Shown here piece by piece: positions 46,801-59,266 of a stretch of DNA of 64,000 nucleotides (the stretch's first letter is position 1; each line of letters starts with the position of its first letter). Source of the DNA: Paratinospora sagittata. Taxonomy: Eukaryota > Streptophyta > Magnoliopsida > Ranunculales > Menispermaceae. The translations under genes were made by a program, and so were the position numbers. The notes under the pieces were generated by a model. The model worked only from the letters and a program-made list of their open reading frames with translations. It made no database searches and was not told the origin of the DNA. The DNA is taken from positions 2,164,461-2,228,460 of the forward strand of contig CM069593.1 of assembly GCA_035771175.1 (NCBI GenBank), read 5' to 3'.

Positions 46801-49300
46801 TTTTAAAATAAAGATGCTAAGAGATCAGAACACAACATTGACCGAGTGTAATTAGATATATATGTAGCTCGTGAAGTGCAATCAAATCATTTACAATCAT
46901 CCCCAAAACCACAAGAAGCAATGATTCAAACGCGTTTTAATTAAATTGTAGTTATTAATCATGCATTATGCAGGTTAAATGAACAAATTCCTGTAATTTT
47001 GTTGTCGTTTTCTCTTCAACCTTTTATATTGGCCAAAATATTAAGTCTGCTTTTCTCAAAAATAATTCTTAAATTTCCATGAGTAAACATTAATGATCGC
47101 TTAAAAATGTGTCTGTATGTTTGATTATTATAATGATATATAGTACTTGGAACTTTTCATGGGGAAACTTTTTCCTTTTGAATTTACTCTTCAAAAAGTA
47201 TATCTTAAGTTTTTGTTAAATCAATTTACTTTTATTATTCATAGGAGGAAAATAATAAAATGGTATTTACCTACCTTTCAGTCCATGTCTCGGCTTTTCA
47301 AAATTTGAATTTTTTCTATTTTATCCCTCCTACTTCTAACATTTTACTCTTCTATACCCTATCCTTATTTTTATAACTTTTTACTAATTATAACTATATC
47401 AAAAGGCAAAAATATACATTTTTTTTAATAAGAAAGTTATTTTATTTTAATTAATTTATGTATATATATATATATGATAAAAATCACAAAACGCATGTGT
47501 GCATTTCCATTATGTATATATATATATATATATCCTAACATTGTACAACACAAAAGGTCGAGGGTCTCTGCTAAAGGTGGTTGAAAGGTGAAGGTTTCAA
47601 GATTGAAACTTATGTCTACCTTAGTCACACCCATTTGGGGAGTTCTAATGATCATACATATTAATAAGAATCTTTCCATCAAATTAATGAAAATTAAAAA
47701 GAGAATATTGATTTTTCTTTCAATTCTTGACCAAAAAGTCTTATTGTTATAGCCCTCTTATCTTCAATTTGAACATTCTTGAATTAATGAAAGAATTTGG
47801 GTTTCATGGAAGAGTTATGGGCAGGTTCATCGAAGCCATTAGTTTATATGTGCACTTGGCCTTAATAAATTAGGCAATATTGAAATGTTGAAATTAATTA
47901 AAGTAGGGGTAATTTTATAGACTTCTTCATCCCTAGCTAACAATTTGATGCAATCCGCATAGGTTTGAACATCTAAAAAAGGAGAGGGTGTAGTGAAAAA
48001 AGGGCGTAGGTGAAATTTTGCTAAAAGATTGTACGTAAAATTTTGACCAAACGATACTTGTTTTCGAAGAAAAACAACATGCTGATTACTTTTTTTTGGG
48101 CAAATTCTATCGTTTAGGCCTTCAAATTTATGTTTTTACCATTTTAAAAAAGTTTTGTTTCAGGTATAACTCGACGTAGAGATCTTTATTTCTATATAGG
48201 TTTTGGTGTACTTTTTATTTTTAGCAAATTTTTTTATTTTTAGTATTTTGGTCAGATTAGAAGCTTTGTCGTAGGTTTCGCCTATTTAAGGTCATTGTAT
48301 GCGTTATTAGAATGAACATTAATAGAATTTGAAAATTTATCATTTTTTTCTTCTTTATTCTATGTATTCTTGTAAATCAACAAATTAGAAAATGTGTGTT
48401 TATTATTTTCTCTATTTACACTCTGCATTACAATCTAAAGCCAAGCTTGTGTAAATAGAAGTGCAAGATGAGGTCCTAAATGTTGGTAGGCAAATATTAG
48501 CTTGTGGATTCATATTGCACCAAATTACTAATTAACTTATTCATGTTTTTTTTCTTTTCTTTATTAGCAAACCAATTGATTATATATATATATACACACA
48601 CACGTCATGAAAAATAAGTGAAGCATTCTTGAACACTTTGTGAAACTATTAGTTGTACATCATAGATATTCCTCAAATCAAGGACTACACATATTGTAGT
48701 AATTCATACAAATATATATATATATATATATATATGTAGTTGTCATGACATTTCTTTCTTGATTTATAACCTTCCCTTTTGCAGTTAATCATTTCAAGTT
48801 AAAGTTAACCATGAGTGAATTTTTACTTTAAATTGACTAGGTAAAGGCGCAGCTGATCATCATGATCAAGCTTTTAACAAATGAAAAGCTCACCTAGATT
48901 CTCTAGTTTACACATGTAGCTAGCCTTTTTCTTTGCATGCAGTATATATTTCAATTTTGTTAATTCCTGTATAAATTGTACATATTGCAATAATTTGTGT
49001 TCCTCTTTGTAGTACACCAAAATATATATAGTGAAAATGCACATATTAATGATCAGGGATATGACCCAGCAAGCAGCACTGCAGCGGCTAAAAAGAAACT
49101 GAAAGATTTTGATTCAAATTTGGTGTTTCTCTTTATTACCAAAATATACATCACTTTTCATTGTTGCATGTCATTTCTACATATACACCAACCCCACCAC
49201 TAATTAACCTCTCTTTCTCTCTATCACTGGAAGAAAGAACCCACAGATAAAACAAACTACCTTTTCTAAATTAACCGCAAGTGCAAGCATCCCCAGAGAG
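46801..49300. other. Intergenic upstream of the WIP gene
   Basis: AT-rich, with several short (AT)n tracts (about 47457-47475, 47513-47532, 48714-48735). The last 300 bp should contain the WIP promoter. No other gene is visible. Confidence 0.6.
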
Positions 49301-49311
49301 ATTAGGTTCAT

Positions 49312-49332
49312 GCATATATATTATATATATAC
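49312..49332 (+). promoter_or_regulatory. Candidate TATA region of the WIP gene
   Basis: CATATATATTATATATATAC about 85-105 bp upstream of the ATG. It is the best placed TATA-like stretch, but AT-rich surroundings make this uncertain. Confidence 0.35.
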
Positions 49333-49415
49333 ACAATGATTTGAGGATTATTAGAAAAGATATCAATTGATTTAATTAGCTCTAGCTATCTAACTGATCA
49401 TGATCTAATTGAGAA

Positions 49416-50585
49416 ATGATGGATACATGGAACCACCACAACCATGTTTACATGGGTTTCAGCTGCAGCTTTGAAAAATCTCCATCATCCTTCATTGAAT
49501 GGCTCAAGCCACCAACTTTCAACCCTTCTTCTTCTTCTTCTTTGATCTCTTCTTCATCAATAACCACCCAAATTCCTGATCATCATCAAAATATACCAGA
49601 TCATGATGAGCCACTGCTTTGCTTGCCTCTTCTAAGTAGGTTAAATGATCAGAGCAATTACAATAATCGTAATCACTTGAAAGAAGAAGAGGAAAGTAAG
49701 GCACAAAAAGAGAGTTTTTCTGCTAAAGATGATCAGATAATGGAAGGAAAGGATGATAATATTGCTGTGAGCTTGCATATTGGTTTGCCTATGAGTACCA
49801 CTACTACAACAACTTCTGATGGTGATCTCAAGTCATGGAAGCAGCAGCAAAAGCAACCCTTAATATTGCAGAACAAGTTTGAAGATTGTTCTTTGATGAG
49901 ATCAGGTACTACTAAGGAGAGCAGATTTTGGATCCCTACAGCAGCTCAGATCCTTACAGGACCAACTCAATTTGCTTGCTTCTTGTGCAATAAGACCTTC
50001 AACAGATACAACAACATGCAGGTTAGTAGTAATAATTAATTAATTCTAAGTCTTAGATCTTCCTTATAAACTTGATGATGAAGATATATGAGTTTATTTA
50101 ATTAATTTCTTTAGCCTAGCTATATATCTAGCAATAGTTAATTTTTGTGAAGATATAGATATATATCTAAGTGCAGTTGCTATATCTTTGTGGGTAAATT
50201 TCCATTGATTCCAACTTTAAGGCCAGAAAGTGAAAACTTTATCAATTATCTTTATCTAGCTAGAGGGAAAAGAGAGAGAGATTTTCATATCTTGAAACAT
50301 GATCATTGTGTTATAGAATCTTAGTACTACTCCTTTTAATGTGTTTTACAGGTAATTTGCTAGCGGATCATTAATCTGCAACTTATTTCAAATCTTCCTT
50401 TTTTCTTTTTCTTTCCTTTCCAAATAATTAGCCAATGACAAAATCGGCTGCGTTCCGGTTAGAATCCCAATGTTTGACATATTGTAAAATTAAGATGATA
50501 AAGGAAATGATCGATCATATAGGATTATTAATGGTCTCATATTCTATTAATTAAGTCCATCCTATGGTACTATTAGCTAGGTTTA

Positions 50586-50633
<48 letters not shown>

Positions 50634-53600
50634 TGACTCTCTTCTTAATTGATTTCCATCTAGCCAAATATTTTTCACATTTTGTTCAAGTTGTGATTGT
50701 TGAGTAGAGTCAGCCGAATTAAAGATTAAAGGAAGAAATATTTAATGAGAAATATTAGTTACATAAAATTTTCACTTTATTGTTAGGAAATTTATAAAGA
50801 CATCAGACATATATAGAGATATTATAATTAACTTTTCATAGACTAAATCTTACCATAGATTGATTTACCCAAAGAAATTCTACAGTGTTGTGTTTTAAAC
50901 AAAAGAGAAACTTTTCCATAGAGGGTAACTTTTCAAACCACCAGCTAGGTTTATTATATCTGGTGATTCTCCTTAATTAGAGCTTCAATATGGGAAATGG
51001 TCATTTTTTTTTTAGATTCATCGTGATCCTTAAAATTAACCATCTCCCATGAGCCAAAGAGTTGTTGACAGAGAGTTTTGATCATTTGCTTGAAATGGGC
51101 CATGGAATTGGTCAACTGAAAACACATAATAATTAAAGATATTTAATTACTTATTGAATGATCAAAAATCAAATGAATAACCTAGATGAATATATAGTAA
51201 TTTTTAGTACTATAGTTATACATAGAAGTGATAGTGATTAATCTTGATAACTTCAATTTTATTTTATTTTATTTTTTGAACTTTGAAAAGGCTCAAGGAG
51301 ATCTAGAGTGAATACTACTATCACAAGACATTTGCATTTTGACTCAAAGTCCTTCAAGACTTACAATTGTGTGCTCAATGAGAAAGACTTATGTATATAT
51401 AAATATAGTTATGTTCTATTAAGGTTTCATTGACTTTTATTATAATGAGTAGTAATATCTTTGGCATAGTGAAATTGAATCAATAAGCACTACAACAAAA
51501 TAAATGTTTAACAACATAATAATTTTTTTTGTTAAAATGAATGTCAGTAACTATTTAGAAGTTTTAATTATATTTAAAAAAATTATTAAAATAATTAAAA
51601 CTTTAAAGTTAAAATCTAATTATTTAATATTATACCAAAAGAAACACAAATTTTCATTAATTTATTATACAAAATTTTAAAATATGATAAAAAAAATTTG
51701 TATTAAATTTCTCAAAATATTAATAAGATATGGAAACAAATATTACTTTAATGTTTGAAAATGAACATTATTTTTAAATCATAATTTTTAGGAAAACAAA
51801 ATCACATATAGTAAATTTTGAAATAAATAACATTTTTTAAATATTATCAAAACCTTTAATATTTAATGACATTCTTTTTAACAACATTTGTTGTTATGTT
51901 GGTAAATATTTATTTTGTTGTAGTGAAACTTAATTATAGCCCGCCATAGCCTTTATATATATCCAACCAAGTAAATAGCTCTACCATGTGATTGCTTGAG
52001 GCGTGATTGTTCTCCATTATATTGGACATTGACTAATTGCATAATTACACTAAATTTGATATCAATGCTTTAAAGCATTATTAGGTTCAAATCTATCGTA
52101 ACTATTATATAGTGGTTGGTGCACTTTATCTAGTAGATTGCCATGCATGCTTATACAAAGTGCAAATCTTGTTGATACACATGCCACATTTGATCACATG
52201 TTTTCTCTGCAATAGACATTAGTTGAGGTAGCAGTCGATTTTAGAATGAGAGGTAATTTGAAGCCTATTTTTATACAAAGGAGTTTGCAAAAAAGGACAT
52301 TTTGTCCTCACCTAGAAAATGGCTTTAACGATATATAACATATTTTTTTGTCCTTTGTGATGATATTTGAACTAATCAGTAACCTTCCAATCATTGCATA
52401 CATATATATGGTCGACAATCGATAAGTTAATAAATTCCCCACAATCGATAAGTTAATAAATTCCAAACTCTATTGGTTGGACTCATATGAAGTCAAATTA
52501 AATGACATTTTTTCAATGCATTCAGTTAGACAAAATCTTTGCATAATAACTAGTAGATGTTCACATTTCTATATATATATATATATATATTTGCTACAAA
52601 AAATAACAGTTGTAAAGGGATAGAAAATTTAAAGACCATAAAATAAAATTTAGATAATTTCAATACCATAACAATAAGTATTGGATTTCTTAGAATGTTA
52701 TTGTATCCATAATATGATACAATACACAGACACACACAAGCCATGATTATCAATATTAATGAAACACAAATGTTTGTGATATTATATGATAATTAATTAG
52801 TAGACACTTGTTTAACATTTTGCAAGCGCAATTTCTTTTATCAGCTAGTTTAATTTTTCTTCAGAAAATATTAGCTTTCCATCTTTTTTGCCCTAAGATT
52901 CTTTTTTTTTCCAAGTATTTGCTTAGTTGCAGTTTGAATTCATCAATCTTAATTTACTACAACAAGAAGTGTCATTTGATACATACATATATATATATAT
53001 ATATACTATTGTCTAAAGCTAGTGAATGAAATGCTATTGCATTATATTTTTTGTAGGACAATATTTTACAGCATTGAAATAATTTCAATCTCTCCAATCC
53101 CCCGTATAGTGATTTATTCGATTGGCATACAAGACGACCTTTATTTCCAGCTGCTTTCTTTCAACCTTCTTTTGAACCCCTTTGCAATTTCTTCGTTCAT
53201 GTAATTGAACATCAGTAACTTATCATATAAATAAAACTTAATGATTGGAATTGTTGTTGTCTTAATGTTAGACTATGTATATATCATCAATCATCAGCTT
53301 TGCTTTCTTTTCTCGATAACAATAGATTGTTCCCTTGTTAATCAAAATATTATTAACTCATTTCTAGAACAATAGGTCTTTGATATATTAGAAAAATGTT
53401 ATGAAAGACTTTGCTATTGAAAACTAATGGGATATTTTAATTTGATGCACCTTTTGTAGCACCTTAATTTTACTTATTTTATGACTAATAGATGAACTAT
53501 GATCACCATATATATATGTACATAATTCAGTTTGAAGATTAATAATTTACTCAATTATTACATATATAATTAGTAATTGATGAAACTTGTGGCTCAGATG

Positions 53601-54086
53601 CATATGTGGGGGCATGGATCACAGTACAGAAAAGGACCAGAATCACTCAAAGAAACACAACCTTCAGCAATGTTAAGGCTACCTTGCTACTGCTGTGCCT
53701 ATGGCTGCAAGAACAACATCGATCATCCTCGAGCAAAGCCATTGAAGGATTTCAGAACTCTTCAGATCCATTACAAGAGAAAGCATGGGGCCAAGCCATT
53801 TCTGTGTAGGAAATGCAGCAAGTCATTTGCAGTCAAAGGTGATTGGAGAACACATGAGAAGCATTGTGGAAAGCTTTGGTATTGTGCCTGTGGATCTGAT
53901 TTCAAGCATAAAAGGTCACTGAAAGATCACATTGTTTCATTTGGGAAAGGACATTTTCCAGTGCAAAGTACATGCAGAAGTAGTACTAGTAGTAATAGTA
54001 ATGCTGTTTTTGAAGAAAATTATAAGGCAGTACAAAGCTGCAGCACTGGATCTGATGATGAAGATGATGATATTCAAGTGGGCTAG
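49416..54086 (+). CDS. WIP-domain C2H2 zinc-finger transcription factor
   Basis: Member of the plant WIP family (TT1/WIP1, NTT/WIP2, WIP3-5, DOT5/WIP6), nuclear factors that pattern seed coat, transmitting tract, roots and veins. Exon 1 is 49416-50021 and exon 2 is 53598-54086, phase 0, giving 364 residues. The N-terminal half is low-complexity (Ser-, Thr- and Gln-rich) and divergent, as usual in the family. The WIP signature is at residues 172-174. Zinc finger 1 uses Cys188, Cys191, His204 and His208 and is split by the intron between NNMQ and [10 protein letters not shown], as expected. Three more atypical fingers follow ([23 protein letters not shown]...[16 protein letters not shown]...SLKDH). 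The acidic tail (DDEDDD) and [12 protein letters not shown] recall DOT5, but [12 protein letters not shown] recalls WIP2/4/5, so the subclass is unsettled. The start is one of two adjacent ATGs (MMD). The 3576-bp intron looks long for the family. No lesion seen. Confidence 0.95.
50590..50630. repeat. (AT)n microsatellite in the WIP intron
   Basis: About 41 bp of pure AT repeat. Confidence 0.95.
51488..51925. mobile_element. CACTA-like MITE in the WIP intron
   Basis: A 438-bp element with long terminal inverted repeats. The left end CACTACAACAAAATAAATGT (then TTAACAACATAA) matches the reverse complement of the right end (TTATGTTGGTAAATATTT...TTGTTGTAGTG) with three mismatches over 32 bp. The CACTA termini point to the En/Spm class. 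The flanks AAG and AAA agree at only two of three bases. The interior is AT-rich with no transposase. Confidence 0.85.
52415..52464. repeat. Tandem duplication of 24 bp in the WIP intron
   Basis: ACAATCGATAAGTTAATAAA followed by TTCC occurs twice, at 52415-52438 and 52441-52464, separated by two C residues. Confidence 0.9.
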
Positions 54087-54525
54087 CTAGCTCCTTCCTT
54101 TTGGTGCCTTGATAAGTATCTTTTTAAGACTTAAATTTCTTATTATTCTTAGTTTTTTATGAGTTGAGAAACTGTGTCATATATATATATATATATATAT
54201 ATGTCTATCCCATTAGCCAGTGCTCGGTAATTAAAAAAAAATTCTCAATCAAAGAAGTGTGTTTGTTGCAAGGAACACCAGGAGAGAAGTTTGGTGCAGA
54301 GCACTTGCTAGAGCTAGCCGTTTCGCCAGGTTATTAATTAAGCAGTATTGTGCATGACTTCTTCAAGCATGTCATATCTGCCTCTTTGTATATATATCTA
54401 TATATGTAGTTCACTGAGAGCAGTACTGAATGTGATTCCGATTCCGTGCATAAGCAGTGGAATCGAAGATATGTAGGCTTTTCGAGCATGCATGTTAATG
54501 TCCTATATATTATTATTGAATTTTT

Positions 54526-54658
54526 AAATAAATGATTTTAATATGAAACGAACTATATTGTAATTGGAGCACTTTTGTGTACTTAACTACTCAAACTACT
54601 CATAACTATATTGTATTTTAATAAATGATTTTAATATGAAACAAACTATATTGTAATT
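54526..54658. repeat. 40-bp direct repeat downstream of the WIP gene
   Basis: AATGATTTTAATATGAAACG with its flanks (ATAA... AACTATATTGTAATT) at 54526-54565 recurs at 54619-54658 with very few differences. This is a recent local duplication in the 3' region. Confidence 0.85.
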
Positions 54659-54904
54659 TTTCCAACTCGTGCTTTTTATCTACACTCAAACCTTAATGTA
54701 TATCTTGAATTATGTATGTATGTGTGTGTAAAATAGTGAATTTATTTTATTTAATTATTAATATAGTTGTTATTAGTTAAAATAAAAAATGTTAAAACAC
54801 TTTAAAAATATATATAATTAAACACTAGCAACACACGGCGATCGTAACTTTGTGTGTGACATATAGTTTGAATGAAAATATTTTTTGATTAAACTCAAAT
54901 TCAA

Positions 54905-55155
54905 CGGTTTTTTTTTGTTTTTTGTTAACCGGTTTTTCGGCACTTAGGTGGTGTCCTCCTTCACTTTGCGACGAGACTAATCCACTTGAACTCGGAAGCG
55001 TGCAAGTGCAATAGCAAGGGCGTCCCTCCTCAGGATGAGTGAGAAACACTGGGTGCACAAATTTGACCGCAGTTTAAATCAAACTTATGACCTGACAAGT
55101 CTCTCAACCCATGTGCCCGCCCTCAGCTTTGCGAACCAACTAAGCTACCCATGGG
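54905..55155 (-). repeat. SINE (family S1) copy 3, near full length
   Basis: The minus strand starts with a clear tRNA-like head, GGGTAGCTTAGTTGGTTCGC (box A), then GGTCATAAGTTTGATTTAAA (box B). The 3' body GGATTAGTCTCGTCGCAAAG...GGAGGACACC is shared with the two copies near 43.8 and 45.2 kb. The tail is A-rich. Flanking duplications were not resolved. Confidence 0.75.
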
Positions 55156-56335
55156 TAATGGATTTAAGATCTTCGTTTACAAAATTTCTTTAAAAAAAAA
55201 ATAAAACAAAACAAAAAAAGGATCTTTTACAATATGGGTAGACATGAGGAGGAAGAAATATCTTGTACAACCCAAATGTTTTAAGGTTGCAGCTATTTCA
55301 ACAATAAAAAGATCCACTTTACACCATAAAAAATCACTTATTTTAATTTTTAATAATACCCTCACGTGATTATACCAAAATACCCCTACTTTTTTTTCCC
55401 AATTTGAAAAGTTTTTTTTTTTTCATTTCTTCGTCGGGTTCGATCTTACATGACCTAACTAAATGTTCTAGGTTCGGTCGCACACTACCAAACCAAATGT
55501 AAAAATATTTTTTTTTAATTATTTGGTCGGAGATGATAAAATCTAAAATATTAGGTTCGGTCGGAGAGGACCGAACCTATCGCGATCGGTTCGGTATCGC
55601 AGGTCCGAACCAATCACGATTCCTTCTCACCCACGCCGGTTTTCTTCCATTTCCGAAAACGTTTTTCGCAAACAAAAACACTAAAACATTCGATTTTACA
55701 TAATCTAAACACTAAATATAATAATAAAAAAATAATAATAACTTTGTTGTTGATTTAGTGATTTAGGATTTTGGGTATAGTGATTTAAGGTTTTGAATGT
55801 TGAAAATATAAAAAAAAATAAAAATGAAAAGGATGTTTTGAAAATATTGAAATTTGAGAAAAACTGAGAATGGCGTTTTGAAAAATTTAATGGAGTAAAG
55901 ATAGCAATTTTTATATTTTATGGTAGAAATAGAAAATGGTAGAAAAAAAAAATTGTGGTTTAAATAGCAGCCCATGTTTTAATATTCCTGCATGAAAGAA
56001 AGCCCACCTGTCGTAACTACATGAAACAAGAAATTCTTTTGGACACGTGTCCCAATGAGAGCATATAGGCAGCACTTGTAGTTTGGTGAGAACGACAGAG
56101 GTGCAAGAATACAACATATACGTGTCTTCTCATACTAAGTTTGCCTACACAAGGAGATAGGTAAAGTTTTATAAAGAAGGTTCTATTCTGATTGGAGTTT
56201 TTGTTCCAAGTAGCAGCTGCTGGTATTGAAGTTGCTGTTAATTTCTTGTGAAAATAAGAATAAGTTTGAAGGTTTTTTGGGTAGCTAGGTTTTTAAACTA
56301 GATCTGTTCAAGCGTTTCAGCTGGAAGAGCCGAAG
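55156..56335. other. Intergenic and 5' region of the PARP3 locus
   Basis: Contains a patch (55430-55640) with repeated GGTTCGGTC motifs, including a perfect hairpin AGGTTCGGTC-GGAGAG-GACCGAACCT at 55553-55578. The last 150 bp before 56336 should be PARP3 promoter and leader sequence. Confidence 0.5.
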
Positions 56336-57594
56336 ATGAAGGTGCATATACATATACATATACATATATGGGCTCTTAATTATATTGCTCTTTCAATAGG
56401 CTTTTCTACATGAATGATGAGAATAAATAAACATGTTTTATATTTTTAATTTATTTGTTTCTTCTCTTCTATTCTTTAGAAGAAAATCACATAAATTACT
56501 TAGCTACTTAATTTCTTATTCTCTGTTAACTTTCATATATCCAAATTGATTCAAATTAAAACAAAATTTATTTACAAGTTAAGTTCTGTTAATAGGGGAA
56601 AATGATGGGTCAGACAAAGATATAATTAAGCACTTAATTATATAAAACCAGTAGCCGAAGAGAGAAGTCATTCTAATTAATTTCCAAAATTTCTGAAAAA
56701 TTATGTACCAAACTCTGAGAGGCAAATAATAAATAATATGGAAATGGGTTTGCTCAATCTCTATAAAATAAATTAAAAGTGTTTTTCTGCCTATTTTCGA
56801 TTCAAAAATAAATAAATAAAAAATTGGGTTATGGTATTAGATTAATTCCCTAAAATTCTGAAAAAAATTATATAACAAAACTCAGGGAGGCGTAAATTAA
56901 ATAATAAGAAAATGGGTTTGCTTAACTTTGCAAAAGATTATCACCCACAAACCACAAATTTACATTTCTTGCTATTTGAAATATAAATTGTGTGGTGAAA
57001 CTAATATTCTGATTTGTGATTTGGGGCCTTAATTATCTTTCTGTTGCCAAAAAACAGAGAAACAAAAAGGCTCCTGAAACGAGGTCAAGGGCTCATGCAA
57101 GTAGTAGTGCTGCTGAAGATGAGAAGATGGGAGCAAGAAAGCACAAGACAGAGAGCAGTAAGGCCCAGGAGTCGACGGCAGAGGAAAAGCAAAAGAAAGC
57201 TAAGTCAGAAAATGATGATAACGATCCAGTTAACGGTAAATCAACTGTAGAACACGTTGCAGCTGAGTTTGAGGAGTTTTGTAAGTCTGTTAAAGAGCTG
57301 TCAAATTGTCTCTCAATCTTGTTTTTATTTCCATTCACAATCATCAAATATATATATCTATTACAAAATACAAAGCCTTAAAAACAGGAACATGTTATCA
57401 GAAATGTTATCAGGAAACATGTTCCGTAATATCGTAATACCCTCCCTCAAGTTGGAGCGTGAAGATTCTGAACGCCCAACTTGCAGAGAAGAAACTCAAA
57501 GTTCGCTGTTTCCGATTTTTTTTTTTTTTTTTTTTTCGTGAAAAAAAAAAAAAAAAAAAACGGAATTTGAGAAATGCACAACGCCGACTGACGC

Positions 57595-58010
57595 GTGCTT
57601 CACCACGCGCACTTCACCATTCGCACGCTTCACTAATCACGTACGCTTCACCAAGCACACGCTTCATCGCGCGCACGCATCACCGCGAGCACGCTTCACT
57701 AATCACGTACGCTTACCAAGCGCACGCTTCACCACGTGCACTGTTTACCAAGTGTACGCTTCACCACGTGCGTTGTTCTCCAACCACACGCCTCATCAGT
57801 GCGCACGCTTCACCGCGAGCACACTTCACAACGCGCACGCATCACTGCGAGCACGCTTCACCACGTGCGTTGTTCATCAACCGCACGCCTCACCAGTGCG
57901 CACGCTTCATCGCGAGCACACTTCACAACGCGCACGCATCACTGCGAGCACGCTTCACTACGTGCACTGTTCACCAAGTGTACGCTTCACCACGTGCGTA
58001 CACACAAAAC
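57595..58010. repeat. GC-rich tandem repeats (97-bp higher-order unit) inside the insertion
   Basis: Short ACGCTTCACCACGTGCGT-like units of about 18-25 bp are organised into a 97-bp higher-order repeat. Two near-identical adjacent copies lie at 57756-57852 and 57853-57949, followed by a partial third. The GC content contrasts sharply with surrounding DNA. Overlapping Arg/His/Ala-rich frames in all three phases (57459-58506) come from the repeat, not from selection for protein. Confidence 0.85.
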
Positions 58011-58699
58011 ACTGTGCATAGATCACTGTTCATGCACGTGGCCCAATGCGGTAGCGCTGTTCACGGCAGCCACCTTTCACGGCCCCTGTTCACGGCCGCT
58101 ATTGTTCACAACCGTCGCTGTTGACGACCGCGCAGTTCACCTCCTCCATTGTTCACGGTCGCGGCAGCCACTGCCCAATGCACGCTTCCCAACGCTTACA
58201 TGCTTCCCAACATTGCACGCTTCCCAGCGCTGCACGGAAGCTCTGAAATGGGCTGCTTTATTAAAGCTACCTACTTATAATCTTGTGAAGAGCACCAACG
58301 CAGCACGCGCGCCAATCACGCACACACCGCCCAAAGCGCGCACTGTCCAACGCAGTGCGAGCACCAACGCTACACGCGTACCAACACGGTACGCACACCA
58401 ATACAGCACGTGCACCAACACGGTACGCCGGTGTCTGTCGCAGGTCGCAGGTCGCCGGTCACCTCTATTCTCTTTGCCGGTCGCCTCTATTCTCCAGTGC
58501 CGTTAACGGAGACGACGGAAATTCACGGGAAGAAAATGGGCAGTGGATATATTAAAAAAGGAGCACTAGGGAATCTTGGGCAGTGGATATATTTAAAAAA
58601 AAGAAAGTGGAGGATATATTAAAAGAGAGCACTAGAAAATCTTGGGCAGTGGATAAAATAAAAAAGAGAAAGTGGACATATATAAAAAAAAGAAAAAGG

Positions 58700-59045
58700 C
58701 AAAGAAATGGGGTCAGTAAGGAAATTTGCCAGTGCAGCATAGCAAGGTGTGGAAGTTGGGGATCTTCTCCTTACTCGAGCCTCTTCGGAGTTGTCCATGA
58801 GATGAAGGGTGCCAGGGGAATCAACTTCCAGAGCGATGCACCCTTGTTCACCTGCGGTGTTCGTCGCTGGAGATGTAACCTGGAGATGTAACCTGCTGAT
58901 CAGCTTGCAGCATGTCAAGGAAGTCCGACAGAGTAGTGACGATCTCTGAGAACTCCGGACGATTTTCTGGGTTCTGGTTCCAACAGGACTTCAAGAACGG
59001 AATAAGTTCCTCTCGAATGTCATCCAAGCTGGGCCTTTGTTCAGC
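58700..59045 (-). pseudogene. Captured C-terminal fragment of an ATN1/Raf-like protein kinase gene
   Basis: On the minus strand from 59045 the frame reads RPSLDDIREELIPFLKSCWN, then NPENRPEFSEIV. This is kinase subdomain XI (the CW...RP.F motif) of plant Raf-like MAPKKKs. It continues to a DSPGTLHLMD motif like the DSPGTSSLM tail of ATN1-type kinases. A tandem 13-bp duplication (GGAGATGTAACCT twice, about 58867-58892) breaks the frame just after the kinase domain; reading resumes in phase beyond it. There is no start, no catalytic lobe and no ATP site, so it is a fragment of host coding sequence carried by the insertion. Confidence 0.7.
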
Positions 59046-59194
59046 TTTTCATCTTCTGATCCATTTTCTTGTTGTTCGTCGAGAGAGAGCGAGACGGTTT
59101 CACTGTCCCGTCGCTGATCTCTCAACAGATAAAATCGATCAACCACAATTTCAAAGAACAATCAGGAATGAAAACCTTCAGAATCGCAGTATCG

Positions 59195-59266
59195 GAGCTG
59201 GGGTTTGAGAGATCGGAGTTGTGGCGGATGGCTTCACACACACATCTCGTTCTCAAACCCCAGCTC
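59195..59266. repeat. 16-bp perfect inverted repeat within the insertion
   Basis: GAGCTGGGGTTTGAGA (59195-59210) and TCTCAAACCCCAGCTC (59251-59266) form a stem with a 40-nt loop just upstream (minus strand) of the captured kinase fragment. Confidence 0.9.

Noticed and set aside
57459..58506. Overlapping long frames of up to 256 codons rich in Arg, His, Ala and Ser
   Set aside because: They exist in several phases at once because the DNA is a GC-rich tandem repeat; no domain and no codon-use signal.
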